Positions 31,377 through 39,769 of a stretch of 64,000 nucleotides of DNA are shown piece after piece. Each line of letters begins with the position of its first letter. Positions within the stretch are counted from its first letter, which is position 1. Below the pieces are notes generated by a model. That model saw only the letters and a list, made by a program, of their open reading frames with translations, did no database searches and was not told where the DNA came from. Where the stretch lies: positions 1 through 64,000 of IMG/VR virus record IMGVR_UViG_3300006802_000094; one strand, given 5' to 3'. Source of the DNA: a virus. The position numbers and the translations under genes are program-made.

Positions 31377-31558
31377 TTCTCCCCATATTTTTTTTGTTTA
31401 TAGGATGCCTTTTGTATTTCTTGTCTCCTTTCAACTGAAGGTTTGGTGTATTCTCTTCTATCCATACATTGTTTAATTAGTTGGGTTTGAATAACTTTTT
31501 TTCTCAGTTCTTTAATCGCTCTTTCTAAATTATTTTTTTTTACTTCTACTTTTAACAT
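31370..31558 (-). CDS. rpsU: Ribosomal protein bS21-like, 62 aa
   Basis: MLKVEVKKNNLERAIKELRKKV...REYTKPSVERRQ follows the bS21 layout: an N-terminal strand, a basic helix, (R)RRE(F/Y).KP(S/T).(K/E)R, and a lysine-rich tail. Bacteroidota bS21 has a similar length (~64 aa). Phage-encoded bS21 is known to be able to enter host ribosomes. In Bacteroidia bS21 helps hide the anti-Shine-Dalgarno tail, so a phage version may change initiation choice. No Shine-Dalgarno is visible upstream. Confidence 0.75.
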   Translation of the reverse strand: MLKVEVKKNNLERAIKELRKKVIQTQLIKQCMDRREYTKPSVERRQEIQKASYKQKKYGENY

Positions 31559-31567
31559 ATATTTTTA

Positions 31568-31786
31568 TTATTTTAACCAGTTATCTAATTCATTTTGTGT
31601 AGGTATATTTAAAATTTTTTCACATTTTTTACAAGTCCACATTGCTTTTGAAGTACTACCTTTATATTCAAAAATAAATTTAATGTGTTTGTCTTCATGT
31701 TCACATTCTTTTTGAATTTCTTCAATCTGTTTTACAATTTCTTCTTTTTGTGAAACCAAGTCTTGTACTTTTTTTATATTTTCCAT
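31568..31786 (-). CDS. Small coiled-coil/zinc-binding protein, 72 aa
   Basis: Residues 1-28 are a coiled coil (MENIKKVQDLVSQKEEIVKQIEEIQ). Residues about 28-57 have a C-x-H and a CKKC pair around a strand-rich segment, suggesting one zinc site. It is a neighbour of the bS21 gene, 9 nt upstream on the same strand. Confidence 0.65.
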   Translation of the reverse strand: MENIKKVQDLVSQKEEIVKQIEEIQKECEHEDKHIKFIFEYKGSTSKAMWTCKKCEKILNIPTQNELDNWLK

Positions 31787-31799
31787 TTTAAATTAATTT

Positions 31800-31976
31800 T
31801 TAAACATCGAACCCATCTTTACGTGCATATTTTTTCATTTCTACACTAACTTCTTCCCATAGATTATTTAATTCTTTTAAATATTTTTCTATAGATTTTT
31901 CATCTTTTTCAGACTGTGAGATTCTTAGTTTATCTATAACTTTTTCTATTTTTTTATTTAGTAGTTCTTGTGCCAT
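31800..31976 (-). CDS. Small helical protein, 58 aa
   Basis: MAQELLNKKIEKVIDKLRISQSEK... through KYARKDGFDV. The ATG at 31976 overlaps the stop codon of the upstream 66-aa gene by 1 nt, which strongly supports the reading frame. The composition is lysine- and glutamate-rich and fully helical. No family recognised. Confidence 0.6.
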   Translation of the reverse strand: MAQELLNKKIEKVIDKLRISQSEKDEKSIEKYLKELNNLWEEVSVEMKKYARKDGFDV

Positions 31977-32176
31977 TATGTAATTATTGAAAATCCTGAA
32001 TTATGTAAACCATTTTTAATTTTATGTTTTGTAGCTAAATTACTAGCTAATATATTACGTTCTTCTTTATTTTTAGCTATTATACTTTCTAATGGGTGAC
32101 CCGTAAAGTCAATTAAATTAATTAAATATTTTATTTTGTTATTTGATTCTTTAAATTTATGTGTAATTATTTTCAT
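31976..32176 (-). CDS. Hypothetical protein, 66 aa
   Basis: MKIITHKFKESNNKIKYLINLIDFTG... is a small basic protein with no recognisable domain. It ends one nucleotide into the start of the 58-aa gene, so the pair is probably translated in series. Confidence 0.55.
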   Translation of the reverse strand: MKIITHKFKESNNKIKYLINLIDFTGHPLESIIAKNKEERNILASNLATKHKIKNGLHNSGFSIIT

Positions 32177-32210
32177 ATTCTATTTTTATAGAAATATATG
32201 AAATTAAAAA

Positions 32211-33329
32211 TTAATCGTAAATGTGTTCGTCAAAATATTCATTATAATAATCCAACACATCATCGTCTGGTGCATCAACATAGGGACAATTTACACCCAC
32301 TTCTCTTCTGTAAATATTAATAAAATTACCACTATAGATATCTGTGTTATATAAAGCCATATCTATAAATAAATTATAAACTAAATTAGTGACATCATAT
32401 ATTTCAGCATCAACAGTTTTTTTTAAATTTTTATAAAAACTATCTACTTTTTCAACTGATGTCCTAGATACTGTGATATTATCTATAGGTTTACCAAACG
32501 CTTCTTCTATCTCATTGTTGTATTCTCTTATATATTCTTTATTAAGTGCAGTCTTATAAGCTTTTAAGTAACTTTTCTCTAAAAATTTAGTAAGTTGTTT
32601 TAGTTCATCCGCACAACCAAGAAGTACTGTGAAATTATATCTATCTGTATTAGTATCTAAGAAATAATTAAATCTATTAATGTCAACATAAAATTCATCT
32701 TCACCAATATTATCTTCTTCTACCCAATTTTCGAATTCTTCTCTAAAACAAGTTAAAGTTTCAAATTTTTCTAATACAGTTTTTACAAGTTTTTCATAAT
32801 TTTTTTCTGATAATGAATCAACTAAATATTCTAAATCAGGTACCCACATATCATTCTCCCAATTATTCACTATTCCATCGTTAAAAACCATCTCTGCAAT
32901 TTTTTTACAATTTTCCCCCATATAATACTTTTTTTCATCAAATAGTTCTACTTTGTCTTCATTAGTTAAAGTTAAATATATTCTACCTTCTTTAGTTATT
33001 TTTAGATTATCAACATCACCAATCATATCATTTAATACATACTTATATAAGATTGTCTTGTCTATTGATTTATTTAGAATATTCTTACTACCTAATGCAT
33101 TGATAATATGATATCTATTACTTGGATATATCCAATTACGGTATATGTTATCTAAAAATTGTACACCTAAACCTAATTTTTCTAATTCTAGGTAAAGTGT
33201 ATGTATGTCACCGAATAATTTTATATAATCACTAATTTCTTCATATCCCCTACTATTAATCATTTTAATAGCCCATTCGGGAATTGTTTTTTCCTCTATA
33301 ATAGTGTTTATAGTTTTAATCAAGTTCAT
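32211..33329 (-). CDS. Acidic, Tyr-rich hypothetical protein, 372 aa
   Basis: The N-terminus MNLIKTINTIIEEKTIPEW is an amphipathic helix ending in an IIE-E site like the other virion-type proteins. The rest is acidic and rich in N, Y and D (for instance DDDVLDYYNEYFDEHIYD at the C-terminus). The composition and repeated short helices resemble the flanking regions of the PPK2 and 915-aa proteins, so they may share a fold or packaging role. No enzyme motif seen. A TATTTATT box is 4 nt upstream. Confidence 0.65.
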   Translation of the reverse strand: MNLIKTINTIIEEKTIPEWAIKMINSRGYEEISDYIKLFGDIHTLYLELEKLGLGVQFLDNIYRNWIYPSNRYHIINALGSKNILNKSIDKTILYKYVLNDMIGDVDNLKITKEGRIYLTLTNEDKVELFDEKKYYMGENCKKIAEMVFNDGIVNNWENDMWVPDLEYLVDSLSEKNYEKLVKTVLEKFETLTCFREEFENWVEEDNIGEDEFYVDINRFNYFLDTNTDRYNFTVLLGCADELKQLTKFLEKSYLKAYKTALNKEYIREYNNEIEEAFGKPIDNITVSRTSVEKVDSFYKNLKKTVDAEIYDVTNLVYNLFIDMALYNTDIYSGNFINIYRREVGVNCPYVDAPDDDVLDYYNEYFDEHIYD

Positions 33330-33355
33330 AACAATAAATAGATTAATATAAACAA

Positions 33356-33378
33356 AAAAGGAGGATTTACTCCTCCTT
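33356..33378 (-). terminator. Terminator overlapping the 3' end of the MGCGC gene
   Basis: AAGGAGGA/TCCTCCTT 8-bp stem with a 5-nt loop, followed on the minus strand by TTTTTTG. The stop codon of the 44-aa gene lies in the loop. One arm reads as a perfect Shine-Dalgarno-like sequence. Confidence 0.7.
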
Positions 33379-33501
33379 AATTAATTTTTCATTTTTGTCT
33401 AACTGTTCTTGAATTTTAGACCTAATCATTTTTTGCATGTCATCTAAAAACTTTTTAGGGTCTTTATCCTTTGACTTATTACTTTTACATCCACAACCCA
33501 T
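33367..33501 (-). CDS. Small Cys-rich-start protein, 44 aa
   Basis: MGCGCKSNKSKDKDPKKFLDDMQKMIRSKIQ... Its Gly-Cys-Gly-Cys start is unusual and could bind metal or be modified. The rest is a charged helix. It ends inside a terminator hairpin and starts 3 nt from the stop of the 71-aa gene, consistent with a real operon member. Confidence 0.55.
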   Translation of the reverse strand: MGCGCKSNKSKDKDPKKFLDDMQKMIRSKIQEQLDKNEKLIKEE

Positions 33502-33503
33502 AA

Positions 33504-33719
33504 TTATTTAATGAATTTGTCAAACCTACCGTTTTTAACTTCATTAACTAAAAGTTCAAACTGTTCTTTAGTGAATGTGGTGAATCCTTCTTCCTTTCCA
33601 CCAATAATAACATCATCACGGTCTAAATGAATGTCAACAGCTGGACATTTACAACTTCCTTTACCACATAATGTGATTTCTAATGAATTTTTTGTTTCTT
33701 TAATTGGTAATTCGTTCAT
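33504..33719 (-). CDS. Hypothetical protein, 71 aa
   Basis: MNELPIKETKNSLEITLCGKGSCKCPAVDIHLDRDDVIIGG is a small beta-rich protein with a CGKGSCKC cysteine cluster (about 18-25). It resembles uncharacterised phage proteins with a CxxxxCxC cluster. Co-directional with the 44-aa gene. Confidence 0.6.
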   Translation of the reverse strand: MNELPIKETKNSLEITLCGKGSCKCPAVDIHLDRDDVIIGGKEEGFTTFTKEQFELLVNEVKNGRFDKFIK

Positions 33720-33907
33720 AATTTATTTTTTTATTTAGTTATTTTATTATAATATATAAATATTACGACTTTTTTATTAATTGTAAATTAATGTCTATTA
33801 AAAGTATTTATAAATAAAACTAAATTGTGTTCTTAATTGAAAATATATTTTACCTGCAAGTATTTTTCATGTAATGGTATATAGTAAATTAAGTTAATGG
33901 TATATAT
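33720..33907. other. Intergenic divergent region with direct repeats
   Basis: 188 nt without a gene between the minus gene at 33719 and the plus gene at 33908. It is very AT-rich. TAATGGTATATA occurs twice (33872-33883 and 33895-33906) just before the ATG at 33908; a TATTTATA copy lies near 33810. No clear promoter of the Bacteroidota type. Confidence 0.45.
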
Positions 33908-35035
33908 ATGTCTGAATTTTTTGATAAATATTTTGCTTGTAATGGTCCCTGTGAAGAAATTAATAGATTAATTTCAGCTCCAAACCCTTTTTCTGCTTTA
34001 ACACAACAGGTTATAAATTGTTTACCAGAACCAGCACCATTTCCTTGTGAATTGATATCATACTGTCTAACGGGAATTAGTGGTTCGGATATCTATGTAA
34101 CAGGATTCACATATAATAACGCTAATACATTTACATTATTTAGAAACGATGGAGTTGATTTATCAACCACCATAAATACAATGTCTGGTTTAACTGTCAC
34201 TGGTAATACTTATTTACTTAACGTTACAGGTACATCATTTTATACAGATTATATTGATTTTAACAATAATTTATCACCATTACCTAGTGACTTAGAAGGT
34301 AGAATGTATTGGGACGAAGATAACGGTACAGTGACATTAGGAATGCACGGAGGACAAGTTCTCCAACAAATAGGTTTAGAACAATATTACTATGTAAAAA
34401 ATCAAAGTGGTACCACAATAGAAAATGGTAAAGTTGTTAGAGCTGCAGGTACTTTAGGTGCTTCAGGTAGAATATTAGGTGAATATATGATTGCGGATGG
34501 TACTATACCAGCTAAATATACTTTAGGTATTACAACTGAAGATATTATTAATGGTGATGATGGGTATGTTACTGAATTTGGTTTAGTAAGGGGTATTGAC
34601 ACCACAGGAACATTATATGGTGAGAGTTGGAGTGGTGGTACGATTCTATATGTTTCACCAACAGTTCCAGGTGGTTTAACTAAAGAAGAACCACAAGCTC
34701 CCGATTTAAAAATAGAAATGGCAATTGTAATTGATGCCAAAAATAATGGTTCTATTTTTGTTAGACCTAACAGATATCCTTACATATATGATTTACAACA
34801 AGTAAATTATTCAGCAGGAACTGAAAATAATTTAGATATTCTACAATGGAATAGTTCTAACCTAACTTGGGATAAAACTAACACCCCTTCGTTCAATAGT
34901 TTAACTGTTAATGGTACGATATCCGCTACAACATTAGATGCTACATATATATTAAGTGGTGGTACTAATTTATCAACATTAATAGAAAGTACTGACCAAT
35001 TGCAAATAGTCTTAAATTCACAGGTATTTAGTTAA
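33908..35035 (+). CDS. Putative tail-fibre/structural protein, 375 aa
   Basis: A Ser/Thr/Gly-rich protein with beta-repeat character (YVTGFTYNNANTFTLFRNDG, LTVTGNTYLLNVTGTSFYT). Its middle part GTTIENGKVVRAAGTLGASGRI resembles phage virion surface proteins. The N-terminus contains a Cys-rich motif (CNGPCEEI). It starts the plus-strand structural island with three further genes. No homologue can be named. Confidence 0.6.
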   Translation: MSEFFDKYFACNGPCEEINRLISAPNPFSALTQQVINCLPEPAPFPCELISYCLTGISGSDIYVTGFTYNNANTFTLFRNDGVDLSTTINTMSGLTVTGNTYLLNVTGTSFYTDYIDFNNNLSPLPSDLEGRMYWDEDNGTVTLGMHGGQVLQQIGLEQYYYVKNQSGTTIENGKVVRAAGTLGASGRILGEYMIADGTIPAKYTLGITTEDIINGDDGYVTEFGLVRGIDTTGTLYGESWSGGTILYVSPTVPGGLTKEEPQAPDLKIEMAIVIDAKNNGSIFVRPNRYPYIYDLQQVNYSAGTENNLDILQWNSSNLTWDKTNTPSFNSLTVNGTISATTLDATYILSGGTNLSTLIESTDQLQIVLNSQVFS

Positions 35036-35046
35036 AAAAGAAAAAT

Positions 35047-35409
35047 ATGGGAACAATTAGTAAAGAAATATTAAGTGGGAGTCTTCAGGGTAAGCCAATC
35101 CAAATCACAGCAACTGGTTCAACTGGAACTACTATTCATACAACATTAGCGTCATCAACCATAATAGATGAAGTGTGGTTATACGCTACAAATAGTTCTG
35201 CAAGTGATGTGGAATTGACAATTGAATATGGGGCAACTGGTTCACCATATGAAATATCAGCAGATATACCTACAAAATCAGGATTAAGTTTAATTTTAGC
35301 AGGAACAATATTAACTGGAGATGGTTCTACAGGTTCAACAATAACCTCATACGCAGCATCCCCCAATTCAGTTAATTTAATAGGTTATGTAAATAGAATA
35401 ACACCATGA
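35047..35409 (+). CDS. Putative small structural protein, 120 aa
   Basis: Thr/Ser/Gly-rich beta protein (ISKEILSGSLQGKPIQITATGSTGTTIHT) of the type found in head-decoration or fibre-associated phage proteins. It lies 11 nt after the 375-aa gene and overlaps the next by 4 nt, so the four genes form one operon. Confidence 0.55.
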   Translation: MGTISKEILSGSLQGKPIQITATGSTGTTIHTTLASSTIIDEVWLYATNSSASDVELTIEYGATGSPYEISADIPTKSGLSLILAGTILTGDGSTGSTITSYAASPNSVNLIGYVNRITP

Positions 35410-36068
35410 GTAATAATAAATTTGGTTTAAGAACGAGACTTGGTTTAATTAAAGAAATATCACAAGCAACCCAATCAGGTTCATCACCAGTATCTCCTAA
35501 AGGTGCAATGCCCATACAAAGTGGACAAATTACAAGTTATGCGACTAATGATGATGGTGACTTACAACGTGGTAGATTAATAGATTTTTTTACTTTACCC
35601 TATAATAACGGATTCAGTAATACAAATAGATTTACGGATGAATTAGGTACTCAAACATTTGCAAATAACATCGTAATAGATTGGTCTACTTGGGATGGTG
35701 GAACAGATGTATTAGGATATATTTTGAGTTTAAACAGTGATTCAAATAATACCACCCAAAATTGGGCAACGTGGATAAGTGGTCAACCTTATACTACTGA
35801 TGGCTTTGGAGATTGGTATGTAGTAAATGTAGCCGAGTTAAATACTTTACTGAATTGGAGTTATACAACTGGTTTGAATGGGACCCCATTTAATAACCCA
35901 ACTGGTGGAGCTGGAAACTTTTGGACATCAACAACATATGCAGGTAATACTCTTAATGCATTTTATAAAAACAGAAATAACTGGGAGATAAGACAAGCAG
36001 CTAAAACTACTTTACTCAATTCAATGTGGGTAAGAACATTTACTTGGAATGGTAGTTCATTAACTTAA
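35406..36068 (+). CDS. Structural protein with DUF1566-like (C-type-lectin-like) fold, 220 aa
   Basis: The C-terminal half has GDWYVVNVAELNTLLNW, FWTSTTYAGNT and SMWVRTFTW, resembling the DUF1566/FGE-like C-type-lectin fold in which conserved W, T and N residues pack a loop. Lectin-like folds at phage fibre tips bind host receptors and can be diversified. No retroelement was seen nearby, so ordinary receptor binding is the more likely role (inference). Confidence 0.5.
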   Translation: MSNNKFGLRTRLGLIKEISQATQSGSSPVSPKGAMPIQSGQITSYATNDDGDLQRGRLIDFFTLPYNNGFSNTNRFTDELGTQTFANNIVIDWSTWDGGTDVLGYILSLNSDSNNTTQNWATWISGQPYTTDGFGDWYVVNVAELNTLLNWSYTTGLNGTPFNNPTGGAGNFWTSTTYAGNTLNAFYKNRNNWEIRQAAKTTLLNSMWVRTFTWNGSSLT

Positions 36069-36083
36069 AATAAATATAAAAAT

Positions 36084-36329
36084 ATGGCAACTTATAGATT
36101 CGAACAATTTAATTTAGATATAGTAAACCCAACTCTATTAGTAGATGAAGATACTATACACTTACAAGTATCTCAAAATACTATTAGTGTAAATATAGTA
36201 TTAGAAACTCCTACAACTAGATTTGGTGTATTATTAGAAAATATTCCAGTTGAGAATTTAAACTATGAGGGATATGAAAATCTAATATCTAGAGTAAATG
36301 AAAGACTAAGAGATTTTGAAGTGGTTTAA
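36084..36329 (+). CDS. Hypothetical structural-associated protein, 81 aa
   Basis: MATYRFEQFNLDIVNPTLLVDED... is a small acidic beta-rich protein, last in the plus-strand operon. It could be a fibre chaperone or a minor virion protein; sequence alone does not decide. Confidence 0.5.
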   Translation: MATYRFEQFNLDIVNPTLLVDEDTIHLQVSQNTISVNIVLETPTTRFGVLLENIPVENLNYEGYENLISRVNERLRDFEVV

Positions 36330-36368
36330 TAATAATTAAAGATGATAGTAATTTGTTCATATTTTAAA

Positions 36369-36692
36369 TTAATTTAACCCTACCATAAATCCTTTTATGT
36401 TTTGGAAAATTTTATTTTCCTCATCTAACAAACCTGCTGTTTTTGCGACATCCTTATGATGTTCTTTCAAATAATTTTCATATAGTTCTTTTAATATACC
36501 TAAAATTTGTTTTCGAGTTAACACTGGGTCACCAAAATTACTAAAATTATCAATGGATGTCTCAGTTAATTTTAACATAAAACTTTCAAAGGTAACACCT
36601 GGTACTATAGACAACAATTCTTCTTTACTTTCTGGATTGTTATTAAAAAAATTTTGTATATTTTTACAATAAATTTCTACGTCTACATTCAT
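36369..36692 (-). CDS. Hypothetical protein, 107 aa
   Basis: MNVDVEIYCKNIQNFFNNNPES..., a soluble helical protein. It is convergent with the plus-strand structural island and follows the LRR-protein gene on its strand. No family recognised. Confidence 0.6.
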   Translation of the reverse strand: MNVDVEIYCKNIQNFFNNNPESKEELLSIVPGVTFESFMLKLTETSIDNFSNFGDPVLTRKQILGILKELYENYLKEHHKDVAKTAGLLDEENKIFQNIKGFMVGLN

Positions 36693-36767
36693 TATTTTTA
36701 AATATTTTAAGTGTTAAAATAATAATACGTTATTTTATTTTAATTAACAACGATACGTAAAAAAAAA

Positions 36768-38123
36768 TTACATAACTGCAGTTAATTCACCACTATCAAT
36801 TTTTTCTTTTAATCTAGGACCTAATTCTACTTTTGGATTATTTCTAATATTCAATACTTGTAAATTATTTAAGTCAGCTATACTTTCTGGTAAACTTGTA
36901 AGTTCGGGATTATTAGGTATTGAAATAAAAGTTAAATTAGATAAATTACCTATTTCTTCTGGAATACTATTCAAAATACCTTCGATGTGTAAAATTTCTA
37001 AATTAGGGAAACTTAATATTTTTGGATGTAAGGGTTGAGATGCAACATCCATCCCATTAATTTTACCACTAACCTCAAAGTCAAATCTTTTTAAACTTTT
37101 TGGTAGTTTATCGAAAAATTCATCAAATCCATATAAACTAATAAATTTAGATACTTTATCGTTAGGATAACTTACTTTTACTTCGTCACCATAATCTTTA
37201 TTTAAAAATTTTGCAAACTCATCTTTAAAAAATTCTCTTAATTCACTTAATTCTCCTCCCACAGATAACAGTTTTTGTAAGTCAACACTCCTATCGTCTA
37301 CATCCATAAATTGATTTGATGGAAAATGGAATTGGTATTTTGGTCTTGGTTCACCTTCACCTTTTCCACCACTAGTTACAATATCATTCTTATCTCTAAT
37401 CATATATAATGGCCCATCTTTGGAATATCTTTCATAGTAATTCCAATTAGATGAAGCTGTACACCATCTAGTTAAAGGTGCTCCAGCCATGTCACAACTA
37501 ACTGCTTTTGTTTTAGGTACTACTACTTCCCATCTATCACCATCATAAAGGTAATCAACTTCCTCACGTTTTCTTTTTTCTTTTTGTTCTGCTTTCGTAG
37601 TAGTAGCTTTTTCTAAAGAAAAATCTTTAGTTAGGTCATATAGTTCATCTACTGAATTTATTTTATTAATATCTCTTTTTTGTAAATCAATTTGATTTTT
37701 AAATCTATCAAATTTAATTAAGTCTTCCGTAGTTTTATATAAATCTTCTAAAAATAAATCTTGTAACGCTTTTAATTTCTTTTGGTAATCTGAATTTTTA
37801 TCTGAACTATAATCAAAATATTCTTGTGCTTTTTGTTGTAAACCTAACCACTGTTTTATAATCCATTGTGAATATTTACCAACCTTTTCTACGTTTAATT
37901 CATCTAAAACATTAGGGTCAATATTCTCATTATCACCTTCATATCTACTTAAAGGGTCAGCGATAACTAGTTTATCTAGTATTTCTTTGGGTATTTTAGG
38001 TGGTATAACTTTACCATTAGCTTTTTTCTTTGGTTTAGTATACCTATCCACTAAAACATCGTAACGTGACATTTCTTGTTCTAGTAACTCTCTTACTTCA
38101 TTTAATAAATTTGTAAAACTCAT
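36768..38123 (-). CDS. WCTA-domain protein with leucine-rich repeats, 451 aa
   Basis: Three parts: an N-terminal helix LLNEVRELLEQEMSR (virion-type targeting/processing motif); a central part (about 200-290) WEVVVPKTKAV...TRWCTASSNWNYYERYSKDGPLYMIRD, a Trp-Cys-Thr layout seen in phage proteins and reminiscent of the PcfJ motif; and a C-terminal leucine-rich repeat array (about 355-450; FPNLEILHI, LSNLTFISIPNNPELTSLPESI, LNNLQVLNIRNNP). LRRs normally bind proteins and are rare in phages. Role unknown; perhaps a host-binding or packaged effector. Confidence 0.6.
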   Translation of the reverse strand: MSFTNLLNEVRELLEQEMSRYDVLVDRYTKPKKKANGKVIPPKIPKEILDKLVIADPLSRYEGDNENIDPNVLDELNVEKVGKYSQWIIKQWLGLQQKAQEYFDYSSDKNSDYQKKLKALQDLFLEDLYKTTEDLIKFDRFKNQIDLQKRDINKINSVDELYDLTKDFSLEKATTTKAEQKEKRKREEVDYLYDGDRWEVVVPKTKAVSCDMAGAPLTRWCTASSNWNYYERYSKDGPLYMIRDKNDIVTSGGKGEGEPRPKYQFHFPSNQFMDVDDRSVDLQKLLSVGGELSELREFFKDEFAKFLNKDYGDEVKVSYPNDKVSKFISLYGFDEFFDKLPKSLKRFDFEVSGKINGMDVASQPLHPKILSFPNLEILHIEGILNSIPEEIGNLSNLTFISIPNNPELTSLPESIADLNNLQVLNIRNNPKVELGPRLKEKIDSGELTAVM

Positions 38124-38176
38124 TTTTAAATCTTTTATTTAATTATAAATATTCTATTTATATAATAAATATAAAA

Positions 38177-38198
38177 AAAGGGAGTTATAACTCCCTTT
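38177..38198 (-). terminator. Rho-independent terminator of the 95-aa gene
   Basis: AAAGGGAGTTATAACTCCCTTT palindrome with a TTTTTTT run on the minus strand. It closes the monocistronic 38221-38508 unit. Confidence 0.85.
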
Positions 38199-38220
38199 AG
38201 TTTAAAACAAATTACTTGTT

Positions 38221-38508
38221 TTACTCACACACAAGATTGTATCTTTTGATTAGTGTTTTAGAGACTTGGTGTTCATTACCTTCTTCACAAGTTAATAAAA
38301 AAGCTTTTTTGATTGCTTCATAACTACCTTTAAGATTAGATTCTACCAATTTTTTACCAATGTAAACTCTACCCTCACAACTGCCTTTTTTTGTGGTAGT
38401 ACTAGAAAATCTTCTTTCAACGCTCCCACGTTTAACGACTTCTCTAATATCATATTTACCAATCTTACAAATGTGGTTTCCCATTTTTTCTTTTTTAGTA
38501 GCTCTCAT
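38221..38508 (-). CDS. Small basic hypothetical protein, 95 aa
   Basis: MRATKKEKMGNHICKIGKYDIREVVKRGS... is basic with a beta-rich N-terminus (YDIREVVKRGSVERRFSSTTTKKGSCEGRVY) and a helical C-terminus. The unit has an exact Bacteroidota promoter upstream and a terminator downstream, so it is expressed alone, probably early. Function unknown. Confidence 0.65.
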   Translation of the reverse strand: MRATKKEKMGNHICKIGKYDIREVVKRGSVERRFSSTTTKKGSCEGRVYIGKKLVESNLKGSYEAIKKAFLLTCEEGNEHQVSKTLIKRYNLVCE

Positions 38509-38544
38509 TTAAATTTTATTTTTTATGGTTATTAATCTCTCTTA

Positions 38545-38576
38545 CAAATATAACTATTACTTTTCGATAAAACAAA
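38545..38576 (-). promoter_or_regulatory. Bacteroidota-type promoter
   Basis: On the minus strand TTTG (38573-38576), 20-nt spacer, TATATTTG (38545-38552), 37 nt upstream of the ATG of the 95-aa gene. Confidence 0.75.
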
Positions 38577-38599
38577 ATATTTTATATTGTTTTTTTAAT

Positions 38600-39769
38600 T
38601 TACCTACCAACATCTTTTAAATATTTTATTTTCATATTATCCCAAGATATTCCTATAGCGTCCCAATAAAATAATGTTTCTGGTTTTAATCTATTTTGTT
38701 TGTGTAAAGTTTCGTACCTCCTAACTGCTTTTTTCTTCCACCACTTTTCAGTATATGGAATATCTTCTTCAAACTTTAACTTTAATTTAAGTTCATCCTC
38801 ACTTATTTCTCCTCTAAGAAACTCATTTCCATTTTCATACATCATAGCCAGATAAACACCTCTTTTAAATCCGTGGTCATAATCAGAAGCTTTAATACCA
38901 CAATGTTTAAACACTTTATTTATGATATTTTGTTTTGGTCCTGTAGCTTTTATAGCTTTTTTATGTTCATCTGGATAATTTTCTTTTAACCATTGGTTCC
39001 AAGGTAAATAAACACTATCATCTGGTTTTAATCTTACTTTACCTGTAGTTTCACCCATAGTTTTAAAATGTGGTATCCCATTATACATTGAGTTTATACC
39101 ATATAAAGAAGTTGTACCAACAGCTATTAATTTGTTACCATATTTACTTTCCCAAGATTCTCTAATCGTTTTACAAGTTGTTAAAGAGGCAACTAACTTT
39201 CCCATTAACATATTAAACCCACCTGGTTGTGTACTACATATTGTAGTTGCTATAGCAGTACAATTTAATTTACCTTGGTCAAATTTATTTACTTTATCCC
39301 AACCAATGTATTCATCTCTTACTTTTATACTAGTAACATCAGAACCTAAACATATTAATCCTAAGACTTTTTCTGTTTTTTTGTCTTTAACCCAAAATTT
39401 CATGTTTCTACCTGGATTTGCGACCCATTCCATAGTATGTATTAACTTTCTATAGTTAACCCATTCAGTAACACCTTTACCTTCAGTTGCCATAACAACA
39501 TAAGGTTCTAAATCCATTATCTCTTTAATAGTTAGGTCTAAATCATTTATGTCTGTAGGCTCCCATAAATTATTTTTATAAGTTAATAATTTTTTTTTAA
39601 TTTTTGACATCTTATCACCCTTATTCATTTCTTGCCACTTTTTATATAAGGTTTGTTCTTCGACTGTCATATCCTTCAACATATCAAGATTTTCAATTAA
39701 TTTTTCTTTCATTAATTCAAAATCAAAAACTTCTTTTTCCTCACCAAATAAATTTAATTGTTCTTCCAT
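38600..39769 (-). CDS. DUF4338 / DruA-like protein, 389 aa
   Basis: The segment GRNMKFWVKDKKTEKVLGLICLG, RDEYIGW, LNCTAIATTIC, and a C-terminal KTMGETTG follows the DUF4338 layout (G.FG....RD.YIGW...LN.I...LASK.L...W...YG..LV..ETF), the family of Druantia DruA. Whether the phage protein acts on DNA is not known; DUF4338 folds may be related to GNAT-type Mom proteins (inference). An N-terminal EEQLNLFGEEKEV motif resembles a sliding-clamp-binding QxxLxxF peptide, though this is only a resemblance. It overlaps a tiny membrane-protein gene by 1 nt. Confidence 0.5.
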   Translation of the reverse strand: MEEQLNLFGEEKEVFDFELMKEKLIENLDMLKDMTVEEQTLYKKWQEMNKGDKMSKIKKKLLTYKNNLWEPTDINDLDLTIKEIMDLEPYVVMATEGKGVTEWVNYRKLIHTMEWVANPGRNMKFWVKDKKTEKVLGLICLGSDVTSIKVRDEYIGWDKVNKFDQGKLNCTAIATTICSTQPGGFNMLMGKLVASLTTCKTIRESWESKYGNKLIAVGTTSLYGINSMYNGIPHFKTMGETTGKVRLKPDDSVYLPWNQWLKENYPDEHKKAIKATGPKQNIINKVFKHCGIKASDYDHGFKRGVYLAMMYENGNEFLRGEISEDELKLKLKFEEDIPYTEKWWKKKAVRRYETLHKQNRLKPETLFYWDAIGISWDNMKIKYLKDVGR

